64,000 bases of DNA from Orobanche coerulescens (GCA_033398695.1 CM065802.1:75688096-75752095); one strand, 5' to 3'; numbered from the stretch's first letter, positions 11,766 through 24,066 are shown. The notes: a model not told the origin generated them from the sequence alone. Numbers and translations are program-made.

Positions 11766-12179
11766 TCGGGGTGTGCCGACTTGGACGATTGATGTATTTA
11801 TATATATAAAAATAGTGTTAGTCGATGTTAAAGAAGTTCCCAGTGAGGTTACGATGGACCGGGAGATGTTAAAACGACTATTAGATAGTCATATACAGTT
11901 TTGGGGTGAAAAACATAAATTTTGAAAACCCATGGCTATGCCATTTGAGAATTAGAAATAAACTTGGACTTGATTGAAGTTTTCTAAATCTTCAATTTGA
12001 CCCAGTACTTTAATATTTTCTTTAAAAGTATATAACCTTCTTGGTTTCAATCCAAAATGGGCCAAACGACTGCCAAATGGCTCCTAATTCGAAACACAAC
12101 ATTCTCACACCCCAATAACGCGCAGAGTGTGTCCGTAATTATGTCTCACCTAGACTCGGCTAAATTGGGATGTAAAGTT

Positions 12180-12266
12180 TGTTGTTGCCCAAAATATTTA
12201 TCCGAAGATTAAATACTGCTGGAATGAACGGACAACAAACAAAGTTGCGGGAGCACTTTCGAGAGG
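12180..12266 (-). repeat. remnant of the second LTR of element G
   Basis: These 87 bases match the LTR start at 14314 with three visible mismatches, then homology stops abruptly at 12267. Confidence 0.85.
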
Positions 12267-12955
12267 AGTTCGATGGACCGACTCCATGACCGTGTCTTGT
12301 GCGCGAATACATTGAGTGTCTCGTGACTCATTTTATTGTGAGGGTCCTCTGTTAGGTTGCGTCTCGCCTCGTATTTAAACGAAGGGCGTTCGGTCTTGGT
12401 CTAGAGGAGTCCTTGCGCGGGGCAGCGTCGGATGATTCAACTCCACGTCCGCGGCTTGTTAGCTCTGCTTCTACCTCGGCCCGCCATGAGGATGGCGAAC
12501 CTCGACGGTGTACGTTGAGACAGGGGTAGTGGCGCGTCGCATTGTCTGGCTTCACCATGTTAGATGATGATCCTTTGAGGGGCGGCGATCATTTCCACTG
12601 ATTAGTTTTGGAGGGCCCTCAGACTACGCCGGCCTCGTATTTAAACGAAGGGCGGGCGATCTTGGCCCAAAGGGACCTTGCATGGCCGAAGCAGTCGGTT
12701 CCATCGACTACCAGGACCATGGCTTTATGATGTGCGATGGAGGCGATCTCGTGTCGTAGTCCACCATGTTAGATGATGAACTGTCGATGGCGAATGAGTC
12801 CTCCGGTTTTGGTGATGCTGCTTGATAATGGCGATCGGGTTGGAAGGCTAGCGATCGTCGCTCGGCTGCCGATCGCATTATTCATAGGTTGATACCGGCG
12901 ATCGGGCGCCGATCGCATTGACTGTCGATGGTCGTTCGGGCGCCGATCGCGCTGC
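12267..12955 (-). other. element G interior, non-coding remnant
   Basis: The phrase CCTCGTATTTAAACGAAGGGCG occurs twice, near 12368 and 12628, each followed by a diverged copy of CGGTCTTGG. GATCGC-type motifs cluster at 12825-12950. No protease or reverse transcriptase motif was recognised. Confidence 0.4.
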
Positions 12956-14185
12956 TCATAGGCTGAGAAGGAACCTTTGCCTGGCCAGAAAGTCTGCGGC
13001 CTTAGCTCGGAAGATCGCGTAGGTTGAGGGTTGGTCCTTCGTAAGATGCCTGAACATAGGCGAAAGTCCATGGAATCCTCCCAAGACTGAGTATAGGGCG
13101 ATCTCATCGCTTACGGGTTCGCCGTTGAAGATGATCTCGTCTACTCGGTCGATGTATTCCGAGTCGGACTCTTTTTCTCCCTGCCTGATTTGCATCATGT
13201 GAAGGGGACCTTCCGGTCGAGTGACCTTGGCGGCGAAGTACGCTGTGAAGACGTTCGCCAGTTGGTTAAAGGAGCCGATGGACCGAGGCGGCAATGAGGC
13301 GTACCACCTGTGGGCGAGGTCATCCAGCGTCAGAGGGAACATTCGGCACCTGGTCTCGTCAGATGCCCCACACCCAGTCATATAGATGTTGAACTTGCTC
13401 AGGTGTGTTACGGGTTCCGATCTCCCCTCGTACAAGGGTGTTTGAGGAGGAGCGATCTTGTGCTGCACGGGGGCGATCTCGATGTGGGCCGCGAGAGGCT
13501 CGCTCGGCTCGGCGATCATCTTCTTGGCGCCTGCCCCGGATTCCAGGAGCGCCTTCATGTCGTCGAGCTGGCGTTGCATCTCGGCCATCGTCTTGGCTCG
13601 GTCGCTTGCGGATCGGCTTTGGGAGCGGGAGCCGAGGCGGTCGTGTACCGATCTCCTGACTCCGCTGCTGCCGACCTCGGCTATTTGGCGAGGGGGAGCC
13701 AGACGGTTGGGCTGCCTTCTGGGAGTCGGGTAGGCCGAGCTCCTGGTGACGGACTCAAACTCCGTCGTCTCGTAGCTGGGGCCGGACTGCCCCAGTCACC
13801 AAGATGGGTCGCTGCCCAGGCGATCGAAGACAGAGGTGCCCCGGCTGGCGAGCGGCTCTCCTTGTGGATGAGAGCCTCCTGGCGATCGCTTATCCAGTAA
13901 CGCCTTGAACTTCCGCTTGGTCTTCCAGGGGATGGCCGAGGGGGTGATAGCGGGAGGCGCGTCGAGAGCACTCCGTCGCTCCTGTAGGACGGCCATGGCC
14001 TCGTCGATCTGTTCCGCGGTTCGGAGCTGATCGAGCGAGAGACTTGGGCCGCCCGTCAGGGACGGGATCGAGCGTCTCGGACCGCGGCGGCTACCCTCCG
14101 CCATCGGTTGTGGCTTGGACTGAGATGGAACGAGGCGTCTGGCGGGCTGGCCAGTGGCTTTCTTCGACGCGAAGGCGGAAGACAT
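12956..14185 (-). pseudogene. Tat/Ogre-type gag of element G
   Basis: The start codon at 14185 opens a Ser/Pro/Arg-rich N-terminal region reading MSSAFASKKATGQPARR. The capsid domain (13588-12956) contains PLYEGRSEPVTHLSKFN, CRMFPLTLDDLAHRWY, LPPRSIGSFNQLANVFTAYF and an SEYIDRVDE stretch. These match the Retrotrans_gag domain in plant Tat/Ogre elements. At least two frame changes are needed between 13970 and 13590, so it is a pseudogene or carries sequencing indels. The matching direction of gag, primer site and LTR promoter supports the minus orientation. Confidence 0.8.
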
Positions 14186-14295
14186 TTTTCTGAAAGCTTT
14201 CTCTGAAGAACAGTGAGTGTTTCTTCAGGTATATGCCCCGGAGAACAGTGAGTGTTCTTCGAGACGGTAGGAATAAAAATTTGAGGGTTAGATGA

Positions 14296-14313
14296 CCTTC
14301 CTCTAGCGCCAAT
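14296..14313 (-). other. primer-binding site of element G
   Basis: Immediately after the LTR end (minus sense ...GGCAACAACA) comes ATTGGCGCTAGAGGAAGG. A TGGCG(C) start is usual for plant gypsy primer sites. I did not assign the tRNA. Confidence 0.55.
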
Positions 14314-14740
14314 TGTTGTTGCCCAAAATATTTATCCGAAAATTAAATACTGCTGGAATGAACGGACACCAAACAAAGTTGCGGGAGCACTTTCGAGAGG
14401 GTGTGAATAACACAAGATTTGCCGGGTTTGTTAGGCCTGGGCTTGAATGCTCTCGCGGGATGTTACTAATACAAATATTCGTGGATAAGTATTAATATGA
14501 GAATCTAAGTACAATGAGTGTAAAAAGACTCTGTTAATCCAGCTCTTGAGCGAAGCTTGGTGTTCTTCGTCCCTACCGATCGTCTTCTGTATGAGAGAGG
14601 CCGAGAGAAGAAAGAACCGAGAGACAGCTGTTGCCAAGAGTAGGAGAAAGCCAAGTTGTGTATGAAATCCCGTGGGTGTTGAAGTTCTGAAGCCTTTCAG
14701 GGAGTAAAAATTCGGTCCTTGGACAAGTGCAGGCTGCCTT

Positions 14741-14850
14741 CTATTTATAGGGGCACAGGAGCCTTGATTTTTGGCGGGCGATCGCCTTCCGGCCAATATA
14801 ATAATGGGGCGATCGTCTGCCGGCCAATATAATAATGGGGCGATCGTCCT
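14741..14850 (-). promoter_or_regulatory. TATA box and GGCGATCG array of element G LTR
   Basis: On the minus strand CCCCTATAAATAGAAGG is preceded upstream by GGCGATCGCC-like motifs near 14778, 14817 and 14840. Further copies lie at 17190-17440, beyond the inserted solo LTR. The core CGATCG is self-complementary. Confidence 0.6.
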
Positions 14851-15194
14851 TAAGTCACACGGGCTGTCGGCCTAAAGTCCAAGGTGTAATATCCGGTATT
14901 TTTCTTTCCCTTGTATTTTCATTTTTGGTATATTTCTCGGTCATAGTGACCCTCGTGTATCTTTCAGTATGTCCTTCCTGTCAACTGTTGAACTATAATC
15001 TCGTTATTGTTTATTGTTTCAACTTTCCTCATATGAGTTCGACTTTGTTAGATCACCATTAATTTTTGGTAACTCCAAAAATTCTAAATCTTTGCAATAT
15101 TATAGAGCATCGAGTTAGCTTTCCATTGGTTCAAACGGTGAGTCAATCGGAGTCCGGACGAGAGAGTTATGGTCGTTTCAGTTTTTGGCCGATC

Positions 15195-15516
15195 ACTGCC
15201 GACCGGACTCGGCCGTGTCGTCCGACACGGCCCGTGCCGTACTCGTCCGGATAAGCCAGAAGTCTCTGCCTCAGGACCCGACCGTGTCGTCTGGCACGGC
15301 CGAGCCGAACTCTTCCGGATAAGCCGGAAGCGATCGCGAGAGGCCCGACCGTGTTCCGTGACACGGCCGAGTCATTGTCGGCGCCGCGAGGTCTCTATCG
15401 GTAGGCCCCTTCGCGACACGACCGTGTCATGCGGGACACGGTCGAGTCCTCGCTGCCGATTGCGCGCCACGACCGTGTCATGTCGGACACGGTCGAGTCC
15501 TGTCCGTCTATAAATT
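15195..15516 (+). promoter_or_regulatory. GACCGTGTC hairpin array and TATA box of LTR A
   Basis: At least five inverted pairs of the type GACCGTGTC/GACACGGTC or CGTGTC/GACACGG occur over 300 bp, with loops of about 4-8 bases. TATAAATT follows at 15509. Upstream is the block containing GAGTCAATCGGAGTCC that is also found in LTRs B and I. Confidence 0.65.
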
Positions 15517-16143
15517 CGTTTTTAGGCTTTCCACTCATTTTTTCCTTTTCTCCACCGCAACCGAGAGAGAAAGCCTGAGGAGGATTTTTCCTTCACAAAT
15601 CATTTGAGTGTTTTATTTTCTTCATCCTCCTTCGATCGTTTAGCTCGGATTGTGGATTTAGCACGTGTTCTTCGGATTATAGGGATTGAATCTTCAAGAG
15701 GTAAGAACTCCTTCAATCTAGTATGATTTTGGGGAGGGTTTGGTGGTGATCTTGTGTTTTAATTGAATTTACCGATGTTGTTGGTAGATTTTGATAGTAT
15801 ACTCGTAACCCTTGGTTTTCTTGTTATTGGTTGGGATGAAATCCCGTTATTCCACCGTTGACCGATTTCTTTTCCTTATGCACGCGTAGTGTCCGATGAA
15901 TTGTCCCAACGGGTAGAACTAGGATGAATTTCTTCGTATTCATGGTGTTGAGATTGGTTTTATACCGTTATTGTGTTAGGAACGGATTTGGGAGGATTGT
16001 TCGGACCGAAACCTATTCCGTCGTCGTTTCCTTCGTTTCGTTTCATTCAAGGCAAGTACATGTATTACATTTCGTTATGTATATTGTGATTCTCGAAATG
16101 AATGATGAATGGTGATTTTTGGGTGCGTGAGTTGTGTTCCTTC

Positions 16144-16351
16144 CACCCGGAGTGTCCGACGGGATGTCTGGGGGTCGATACTAAGGGGTACGGCCGTGGA
16201 AGTGGACTTGGGTGCGTGTGTGATTGAACTTCCACCCGGAGTGTCCGACGGGATGTCTGGGGGTCGATACTAAGGGGTACGGCCGCGGAAGTGGTATCCC
16301 ACCCGGAGTGTTCGACGGGATGTCTGGGGGTCGATACTAAGGGGTACGGCC
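16144..16351 (+). repeat. 52-bp repeat, three copies, in LTR A
   Basis: CACCCGGAGTGTCCGACGGG through GGTACGGCC starts at 16144, 16233 and 16300. Spacing is irregular (89 and 67), so the spacers differ while the block is conserved. Confidence 0.85.
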
Positions 16352-17849
16352 ACGGGATACCAGTTGTGATTTTGTGATATCGTGATGACTGAAAATCGAT
16401 GTGATTGCCAATGTAGTATTCCGGAATATATATGTGGCAAATGACTTATGTTTGAGATGATTGTGTAAAACCGTATTCTTGTATATAATGTTGTGTAATT
16501 GTGTACTTGCACTAGCTATTCGAATGCTAACCCCTTAAATGGGGGAAATGCGTCTTATGCATTTCAGGTACCGGGAGAGCTGAGGAGCAAGCACGGGGCA
16601 CGCACGCGAAGGATGGAATGGCTTGATGATAGTGGCTCGAGTCTGTATCGTTTTTTTGTTTTGTCATTGCATTTGTCGAGTATTGGAGTTAAACTGCTTA
16701 TTTCTGAACTTGGTTTAAGTCCCCTGCGTGGGCAATGAATTGATATTTACATTATGTTTCATGTACTCTATTAAAATGTTTTGGCCGAGGCCACGGCCTT
16801 ACTTACTTTTTGAATGCATCATTTGGGATTATATTGTGGTTTATGTGTCAAGTGTCAGCCTGGTAGACCTCATGAGGGTTCTACGGCGTGTAACGTCCCA
16901 TTTGTGTATTGGGGTGTTACACAAGGCAGCTGTTGGCAGCTAGCTGTGCGGTCCAATGAGGAGCCAGCATGCGTCCGGGGTTACTATCACATGCGGTCCT
17001 ACTGACACCTTTCGGCGGGCCTGTCGGCTGGTGGGAAGATGCTGACAGGCTGTGGTCAACGATCCGTAATATGCGGATCTTGTCTCGGCACTGCACGTGG
17101 GGTTTATCCTGAGGCTCGGCCTTTGCCGACTGGATGACTATCGGCTTCGAGCGGCATGAGGCGGTCGTCTTTAGCCGGTCACCAAAGGTCGGCATTGGCC
17201 AGTCACTGAGGCATCGGTCGGTTACCAAGGGTCGGTCGCCAGGCGCCGAGAGATGATCGTCTGCTAGTCGGTCGCCAGGAGTCGATCGCCAAGTACTTAG
17301 AGACGATCGTCTTTGATGTCGATCGCTCGGCACCGGGACTTGTCATGGGACCTTCGGTCGGCAGTTCTGCCTTGGCTGCTCGGCAATGGCTAGGTCGCCC
17401 GATCTCCGAGGCGATCGCGGGTCGGAGAGTATAATTCTCGACACAACAAAGTTCTAATAGTTATATAAATCTTAACCCGCTGAACATATAATATGATTCG
17501 TTTTAGGTTGAAGGTCTGGCTAATCGCTCAGTCTATTTTCCTTGTCAATCGAACCTTTTCCATTAGCTGGAATGTCAGGCAAGTACTTTGATTTCGTTTG
17601 ATGTACTTCGTGTGAATGAATATGTGAAAAATGTGTTTTCTGTGAAATGTGGGAATATCAGAAAATGTGATTTTAGAAAGTGGTGATTTCTGTGGTTTGT
17701 GACGTGTGTAATCAGCAGAAGTGTGAAATTGCGAATATTCAGTATCATTGTGCATTGACATGAAATAATATGTCATAAACATGCGTTGCGGAGCGGAAAA
17801 TAATGAACATGTGAAAAATATGGTTGCGAATATTCAATATGGTTTGTGA

Positions 17850-18426
17850 TAAGGGTGTATTTCGAATCGAACGAACCGAACGGTGACTTTAACGAACGTT
17901 CGTTCGTTAAGAATTCGGTTCGTTCGGTTCGTGTTCGTGTTCGGTAAAATTGCAAACCACTTGTTCGTGTTCGGTTCGTTAAAATTTCACATATTTCGTG
18001 TTCGTTCGTTAGCGTTCGATTGTTCGTTCGTTTTGATCGTTCGTTTGTTCGTTTGTGTTCTAAAAAAGAAAAAAAAAACTAAAGTACAAGCAATAATAAT
18101 TAATAAAATAAAAAGAGAAGATAGATTTAGAAATTAAGGATTTTGGAATGGTAGGTTTTATTTTGTATATATATTTATTAATTACTATAAAATTATTAAT
18201 TATATTTATTAATTATTGTAAAATTATTAATAAATATATAAAAAAACCTTTGTTCGCGAACTGCTCGTGAACTAACGAACATATATTATTTTGTTCGTGT
18301 TCGGTTCGTGTATGTAACGAACATGTTCGCGAACTGTTCGAATTTGACCGAACCGAACACGAACTGAACGTTGACCGAATATTTTCGTGAAATTTTCACG
18401 AACGTTCGGTTCGAAATGCACCCCTA
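17850..18426. mobile_element. hAT-type MITE
   Basis: The 577-bp element has TIRs TAAGGGTGTATTTCGAATCG and, inverted, TAGGGGTGCATTTCGAACCG. It is flanked by the 8-bp TSD GTTTGTGA (17842-17849 and 18427-18434). The H 3' LTR near 48640 has the empty site. The arms are rich in GTTCG/CGAAC repeats, so each can fold on itself. There is no transposase. Confidence 0.85.
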
Positions 18427-19148
18427 GTTTGTGACATGTGTGATCAGCGGAAATGTGAATTTGCGGATATTTAGTATCATTGAGCATTGACATGAAATAA
18501 TATGTCATAAACATGCATTGCGGACATTGCGGAAAAATCCAAGTAAGCGACTTGGGTTGGCCAAAAGAGCCGAGCGGAATGGGCCCATGTGCGTGAGTCA
18601 TGGCATGTATGGGAATTGCATTGCATTGCACATAAAATAATGATGATTGTGGCTTTGTATTCTAGAATATATGTAATGGCAGTGTGATTTGGATGTTTAT
18701 TCATTTGTAGTACATATTCATGAATCGTTGTACTTGTACCGGCTATTTGCTGACCCCTTCGGGGGTGAATATACTTGTTATGTATTCAGGTGCAGGTCTT
18801 AATGGCGAACCAGCGAAGGAAGGACATGAGGATGGCGAGCAACACTGATATCATGCACTATTTGAGTATGTGGTCGTACTGTTGAGAACCGAGTTGTGTT
18901 TTGCCTTGTGCTCGCGCGAGTACTGTCGGGTAATGTGGGTTGTTTGTGGTTCAGTCATTTTGATGATATTATTATGTCAGTTTGAGTCCCACAGGACAGT
19001 GTATTGTTGAGTGCTGAAATGTATATGGTTTGAAGTTGAGTACTGTCAATGCATGTGTGGATTTATATTGGTTTCAGCCTGGTAGGTTCTCCAAAAAGAA
19101 TCTACGGCACTGTAATATCTCTGTAAATCACAGGGGAGTTACAGATTG

Positions 19149-19168
19149 TGGTATCGGAGCCTAGGTTT
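19149..19168 (+). other. primer-binding site of element H (tRNA-Met)
   Basis: TGGTATCGGAGCCTAGGTTT starts five bases after the LTR end. It matches the initiator tRNA-Met primer site used by most Tekay/Del and copia elements, with A to G at position 8. Confidence 0.8.
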
Positions 19169-20086
19169 ATGGATACCTAGGTTGTTGGTGTTTTGGGTCG
19201 GTCAAGGTTGAGTCGGTCGTCTGTTTATGATATCATTGGGTTGCTGCTACCTCGTGTGATCTGCGCTGTAAGTTCCTCTGATCCCCAAATTTTTTTTTTA
19301 CATTATTTTAGTTCTGAGTATATGGATTTTAAGTCATTCTTGTGAGCCGTATTTTGTTGGGGGCTGTGTTCATTTGCTTCTGATCTTATCAGAACCCTGC
19401 GGGAAACCAGAGTAATCTATTTGTAATTCTTCGAACTGTGTCTATTATTTTTCCTTCGTGTATATGTTTGTGTAACTGAGCCTACGAGCATATGGAGATG
19501 GTAAGTCTCTCGATTATAAGTCTGTCTTAGTTGTGCGGTGATTGTGTGGCGCTGATTCAATCAAACTTGTCCGATGGGCTAGAACTTGTTGGTGGTATTA
19601 AGTATTTGAGATGTACATTGCGTATGCGGTCCGAGTGAAAGTAGTTATACAGTGTATTTTGGAAAATTAGGAATATTATCGATTCTTATATTCTTTTAAG
19701 AATGAGATTTTTAAATATCAATTTTAACCGCTGAGGAAGTATGTTTAAAGTAGGGTTTGAAACTCTTTCAAATGGAGAAAAACTACGATGTGATATCGTT
19801 ATATCAAATGAGTACGTATTCGGTGAAATTTTTTTTTTATTAAGAAAGTAGTAGAAGAAGAAGGATCTTCATTTTATCTAAGTTCCAAGAAATTTTTGGA
19901 AACATTTCGGAGTATAGACGTCTTTGAAAATGTTAAAAATATAGATTGTGGGTGCATCATTTAAAAAAATGATTTCAAAATCGACGTGTAAAATAAAGCC
20001 TCCTCTTCCAATAAGATTAAAGTAACTACGAGTTTTGGCGAAACATAGCTCTCCCTCTTATTTTGATGGTACCATAGTCGTAAGTT
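19169..20086 (+). other. element H interior, no recognised coding
   Basis: There is no gag-like frame. AT-rich, with short frames only. Confidence 0.4.
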
Positions 20087-20700
20087 GTGAGATCGTGTGT
20101 CATGTTTGGACACGCGTTTGGTTGCGATTCAGATCATTGCGTGTTTGTTGTCTTAGTGGGTATGGTTCTGATGGTGAATTTTGATTGGTATAGGTATGGC
20201 GCGCGCTATTGTGCAGAATTGGCGCACGCTACCTTGGGGATAGCGTACACTAATCTGTCTGGCATATAAACCGGACAGCAATCATGATTTATCATTTCCA
20301 CTCTTTTCCTTTTCCCCGCGGGTGACACCACAGTGTGAATCGAAGGCGACTAGGGATCGTGATCTTGGCCGATTTTGTTCCGTTTAAAGGTGTTTTGGAG
20401 TATAACATTATATAATCTATTGCTCTTCGTCAGATCGAAGCAATTCCGTGATTCTCTTGAGTTAACCATTTTGAATATTTTGTGCTTGATCTCCATTTCA
20501 ACCCGATTCTGATGAATCAATTGATGTTAAATGTTGTTGTTGGGTATGTCATATGAATGGTATATCCACAACTCCGACTTGTTCAACTCGGTTGACGATT
20601 CTAAAGATGCTGAGGAACCATGAACAATTAACGTTCGATCAAATGTCCGTAAACTATCGGTGAACAAAGCAAACGATCAAGGGTGTCCCGTACCCCAGAT
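20087..20700 (+). repeat. fragment of another Tekay-type LTR inside H
   Basis: The block has a GC-rich palindrome-like cluster (GGCGCGCGCTA, GGCGCACGCTA, ATAGCGTAC at about 20195-20250) and then CATATAAACC at about 20262. Downstream text resembles solo LTR B: an ATTGATGTTAAATGTTGTT-like part and AACGTTCGATCAAATG versus ATGTTCGATTAAATG. Neither end is intact. Confidence 0.45.
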
Positions 20701-20810
20701 GATGGCAGGCGATGCTTTCATAATACATCGGAATTGTTGATGCTTCCGACAATTTTGGTTTTGATTCTCTTTATCTTCTTGCCTTTCATCTCTAACTTGG
20801 TAGTTCTACA

Positions 20811-22238
20811 TTTCAAGGACAAAACTCCCTTTGAGGGGGAGAAGAGTATAATAATCGGGATTCTTGCACTTGTACAACGTAGGGACCTGGACCCTTATGG
20901 TTGACTCTGTTGTTGCGCTACAAAACTTGCGAGTTCGGTGGTACTGCGATGATTGGCTTGATGTCTAAGCATATCGCAATTGTGGTTTCCGTCATGTATT
21001 GGTTTCAAGATCTCGTTGTATAATCCCATTTTCATTGAATATTGAACCATATTCCCTTGGCAACTTATGATCCCAACTATATCTAATCGTGTTGTGCATT
21101 GCTTTGATTTCAACCTGTGCCGTTAACTAAATCGCGTCACTACCGAGAAATTCTCGTGATGTTAGTAGTCATTTAGCATTCGTCAGAATGCTCAGAGATT
21201 TGGTCATTCGACCTTATGAAGTTGCTTGTTATATTATTATTATTTTATTTTCATTGTTCAAAATTTTGGAGACAAACTTCTTCCATTTAAAGTGGATCGT
21301 AATACCCGAATTTTTGGATTCTATATGTTTCCACCTTATCGACTCACTTATGTTCATCGATACCTGCTGAATGTGTTTGTTCTTCGGTCTTTGCCATTCG
21401 AGCGAGTTGTGGCATTGTTTCGGATTAGTCCATTTACGATGTGACTTTTCCCAAGTTTGATGCGGCCCTTGTGAACCCTATGCAAAGTGAATGTCTTGTA
21501 ATTCCTGCAAGCCCACTTAATGTCTTGAGCTGAGGCATGAACTTCGGAGTGGTTTGATTAGTGTCGTCCCGATTAAGGTGGTTCGATCATTGTGGTTCGA
21601 TTGTTGTTGCTCGATCACGCATCGCGATTATCGAATGGCTGATTTCCTTAAGATTCGAGTACTCGTCCTAGTAAGTCATCTTCCCAACCTTTGAGGTTGT
21701 TAGAATTATATACTTGTTTAGCGTAAAGATCACATTTGATTATTGTACTATTTGGACGACATGGAGTTTGTGTTTGTCGTTGGCCGCAGATAAAATGTGT
21801 CATCTAAAATTTGCCTGGCCTTTGAGTATTTTATATCCTAAGTTTTGAGACGAAACTTATTTCAAAAGAAGTGGGATGTAATAACGTTTATTTTCCCGTT
21901 CTCCCTTCTCTTTTGATTTTTTTTTATTTCATTCGGTTCGCTAGTCTTGATGATCAACATATGAGGGTTATCGTGTCTTAACATCAAGCGGGAGTACCGA
22001 GAGTCCACGAGTGCATCTCTTGGCTTGACCAATAATTTGGTCGTATTCGTACCATGGATTAACTCGATCCTTATCAGGTATCCTTGCGAGTCTATCAATA
22101 AGATATTATTTCTTTATTATCATTGTTGTGCAAGAGATAATTAACACTGGATGACGGCGCCGCCATAATAGTGACTACTAGAAACAACTGTAACACCGCT
22201 AGTGCCGCCAACTTAAGATCGGTTTGATATGTATATAA
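20811..22238 (+). other. element H interior with three relic polypurine/LTR-start junctions
   Basis: Degenerate versions of the Tekay 3' junction, GAGGACGAAACTTCTTTTAA then a G-rich tract then TGTAATACCCG, occur at 20811-20855, 21262-21310 and 21841-21886. All point in the plus direction. Confidence 0.4.
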
Positions 22239-22489
22239 GGCCCTGAGGGGTATTCCCATGGAAAACTTAAGGCGCTGACCGAGAAGAAGCAGTTGAATGA
22301 TCTTGTAAGTATGGATCCTACTAAGCATACCCGTTGCTTAGAGCATATCAATTATCTAGAGGACGTAGCACAATTTCATCGGCACGCGAGTCAGATTGCG
22401 CAGGAGGCAGCTGCACGAGAACGCGAGCATGCTGCGCAATTAGAAGCTCAGTTGGCTGCAGTATGGCGTACTCTTCGAGAGAGGGAGGT
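22239..22489 (+). pseudogene. 3'-terminal ORF of element H, first part
   Basis: An open frame runs from 22239 to the insertion point of the LOG-bearing element and resumes at 31331 after one TSD copy is discounted. This part is rich in Ala, Glu, Gln and Arg (HASQIAQEAAAREREHAAQL) and is predicted by eye to be a coiled coil. No ATG start is visible in frame near the beginning, so it may be the C-terminal end of a larger lost polyprotein. I do not recognise a family. Confidence 0.5.
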
Positions 22490-24066
22490 GACACGCTTTT
22501 AGTGTAACTATCGCAAGTGCACGATATCATATCAAGTAGTAAAGTGGACTTTTTGAGTCCGGTTTATCGATCCCACAAGGAAGTTTTGTTATAATTTGAA
22601 TTATACACTAATAGTCTATTTTTATAGATACTTAAGATGAGTGAAACACACAATTAAAAAGTTTTGTTTAATAATTGCAAAGAAATTGCAATAATAGTTC
22701 TAATATTATAAGGAAATAAAAAGATAGCAATAATAATAGATTGATTATCGATAAAATGAAATAGTTGGGATTACAAACTTAGTTCGTCATTAGTTATAAA
22801 AGATGTATTGGAGATCATAAGATGAATTTACTTATTATGTTGTGTAGATTCGATTTTCCTTAAAAAGACGGTTTCTCTTTCGAACTATAAACGTCCCTTA
22901 CATATTGAATCAATCCACTATATTTCTATGTTGATTGGCTTCAATACATAGCATTAGGATTTATGAAAATAACTCAAAGAATCATCTAAGGACTAGGGGT
23001 ATATTTCTATCCCCTAGAACAACTTAGAGTGAAGATCATTTGATCTAATCAAACATATTTTCTTTGAAACATATGAAGACCATAAATATCTTCATTAATT
23101 GGCCAAATAAATAAAGATTGTTAAAACAATGAAAATCACACACAATAATAAGTAATTCACAATAGATCTTTTATACAAACATAAATAACATGACTAACCT
23201 TGTTTATAATCCCAACTTAAGGAACTTAGCCCATTAAGGGTTTATTACACATTTTACAAGCTTTGGTGGTCATGTTTAGTTGAATCAAGAGAAAGAATTG
23301 ATCCTAACTCCCTTAGTAGATAAAGGAGATAGAAACAATAAACTCTCTGAACAACATATGTTATACCACACTTACAAAGATCACTCAAGAACACAAGTGT
23401 GTTCTTCACACAAAAAGAAAAGTTTACAAGAAAATGGAAAATTATAAGATGAATGATGAATGATGAAGGATCTAAGGGGTCTATTTATACACCTAAAGTC
23501 ATCTAATAGCTCCAAAACTCCAGCATTATTACATTAGATCGGATCAATGCCATCCATCCCCTCAATAATACACAAAAGTATAAAAATTAGACAAATCATA
23601 GTAATGTCAAGAGTTACTAGTAACATTCAGGAGTTACGGCCGTAACAAGGGTGACTTACGGCCGTAACCCCTGAATGTTACGGCCGTAACTCGGCTTCGT
23701 AAATTTGCTCATTTGAAGCTTGGATAGTTACATTTTCGGCCCAGAATTTCTCAGACTTTGCGTTTTTGCCCCAGATCTTCTTCGGATGATAACTTTTGAT
23801 ATATAACTCTGATTTTGAATCTGGAAAGACTGCCGAATTCGTCTCGGAAAGCCCTACAACATGAATATATCAAAATTCAATAAAGAGAATTTTTATTAAA
23901 CATGTTGTTTCTTGAGTAATTCAGTTATTTAATCCGATCATCATCCGATTAAAATAAAATTATTAAAACTAATAAATTAAAAGCAAAAAACGAGTAGACT
24001 AGCTCAATTATGGGTGAATTTTATCGATACAAACCATGGATAAGTGTACAAAACTGACACTTATCA
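22490..24066 (-). repeat. 3' LTR of the LOG-bearing element
   Basis: 1577 bp, intact, next to the polypurine tract at 24067-24089. It keeps the TATA box and three TACGGCCGTA palindromes that the 5' LTR has lost. Confidence 0.9.
23479..23689 (-). promoter_or_regulatory. LTR promoter: TATA box and TTACGGCCGTAA array
   Basis: On the minus strand GTGTATAAATAG (plus 23480-23492) is preceded upstream by TTACGGCCGTAA at plus 23634, 23656 and 23678. The motif equals that of Tekay-type LTR D. Confidence 0.7.

Larger units (their letters stand above)
14885..16921 (+). repeat. solo LTR A (Tekay type)
   Basis: TGTAATATCCGG to GGGGTGTTACA, 2037 bp, with a perfect TSD CAAGG (14880-14884 and 16922-16926) and no interior. 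It is the product of recombination between the LTRs of a former full element. It lies inside the LTR of element G. Confidence 0.92.
12180..17448 (-). mobile_element. non-autonomous Tat-type Ty3/gypsy element G (gag only)
   Basis: The element is bounded by TGTTGTTGCCC and ACACAACA and flanked by TSD AAGTT (12175-12179 and 17449-17453). The empty site is visible in the other H LTR near 48255. The 5' LTR (minus sense) is 14314-17448, enlarged by solo LTR A. The left LTR copy survives only as 12180-12266, so a deletion removed most of it and all of pol. The remaining interior carries a gag pseudogene. Confidence 0.85.
14314..17448 (-). repeat. 5' LTR of element G, interrupted by solo LTR A
   Basis: TGTTGTTGCCC to ACACAACA, about 1.09 kb after removing solo LTR A and one TSD. 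It has a minus-strand TATA (CTATAAATAG) near 14741-14755 and CGATCG palindromes upstream of it. Confidence 0.82.
9922..19143 (+). repeat. 5' LTR of element H (interrupted)
   Basis: It runs from TGTGATACCCCG through a (TA)n tract, a GA-rich and a GT-rich stretch, to a GGGGAGTTACA end. It contains the TIR element 10171-11080, element G at 12180-17448 and the hAT MITE at 17850-18426. The copy at 31711-57628 lacks these three and shows the empty sites. Confidence 0.88.

Noticed and set aside
13310..13900. 196-codon plus-strand frame
   Set aside because: It is antisense to the element G gag, whose domain matches are clear on the minus strand.
17850..18426. The GTTCG-rich block as another LTR palindrome array
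   Set aside because: TIRs and an 8-bp TSD show it is a separate hAT MITE, absent from the other H LTR.
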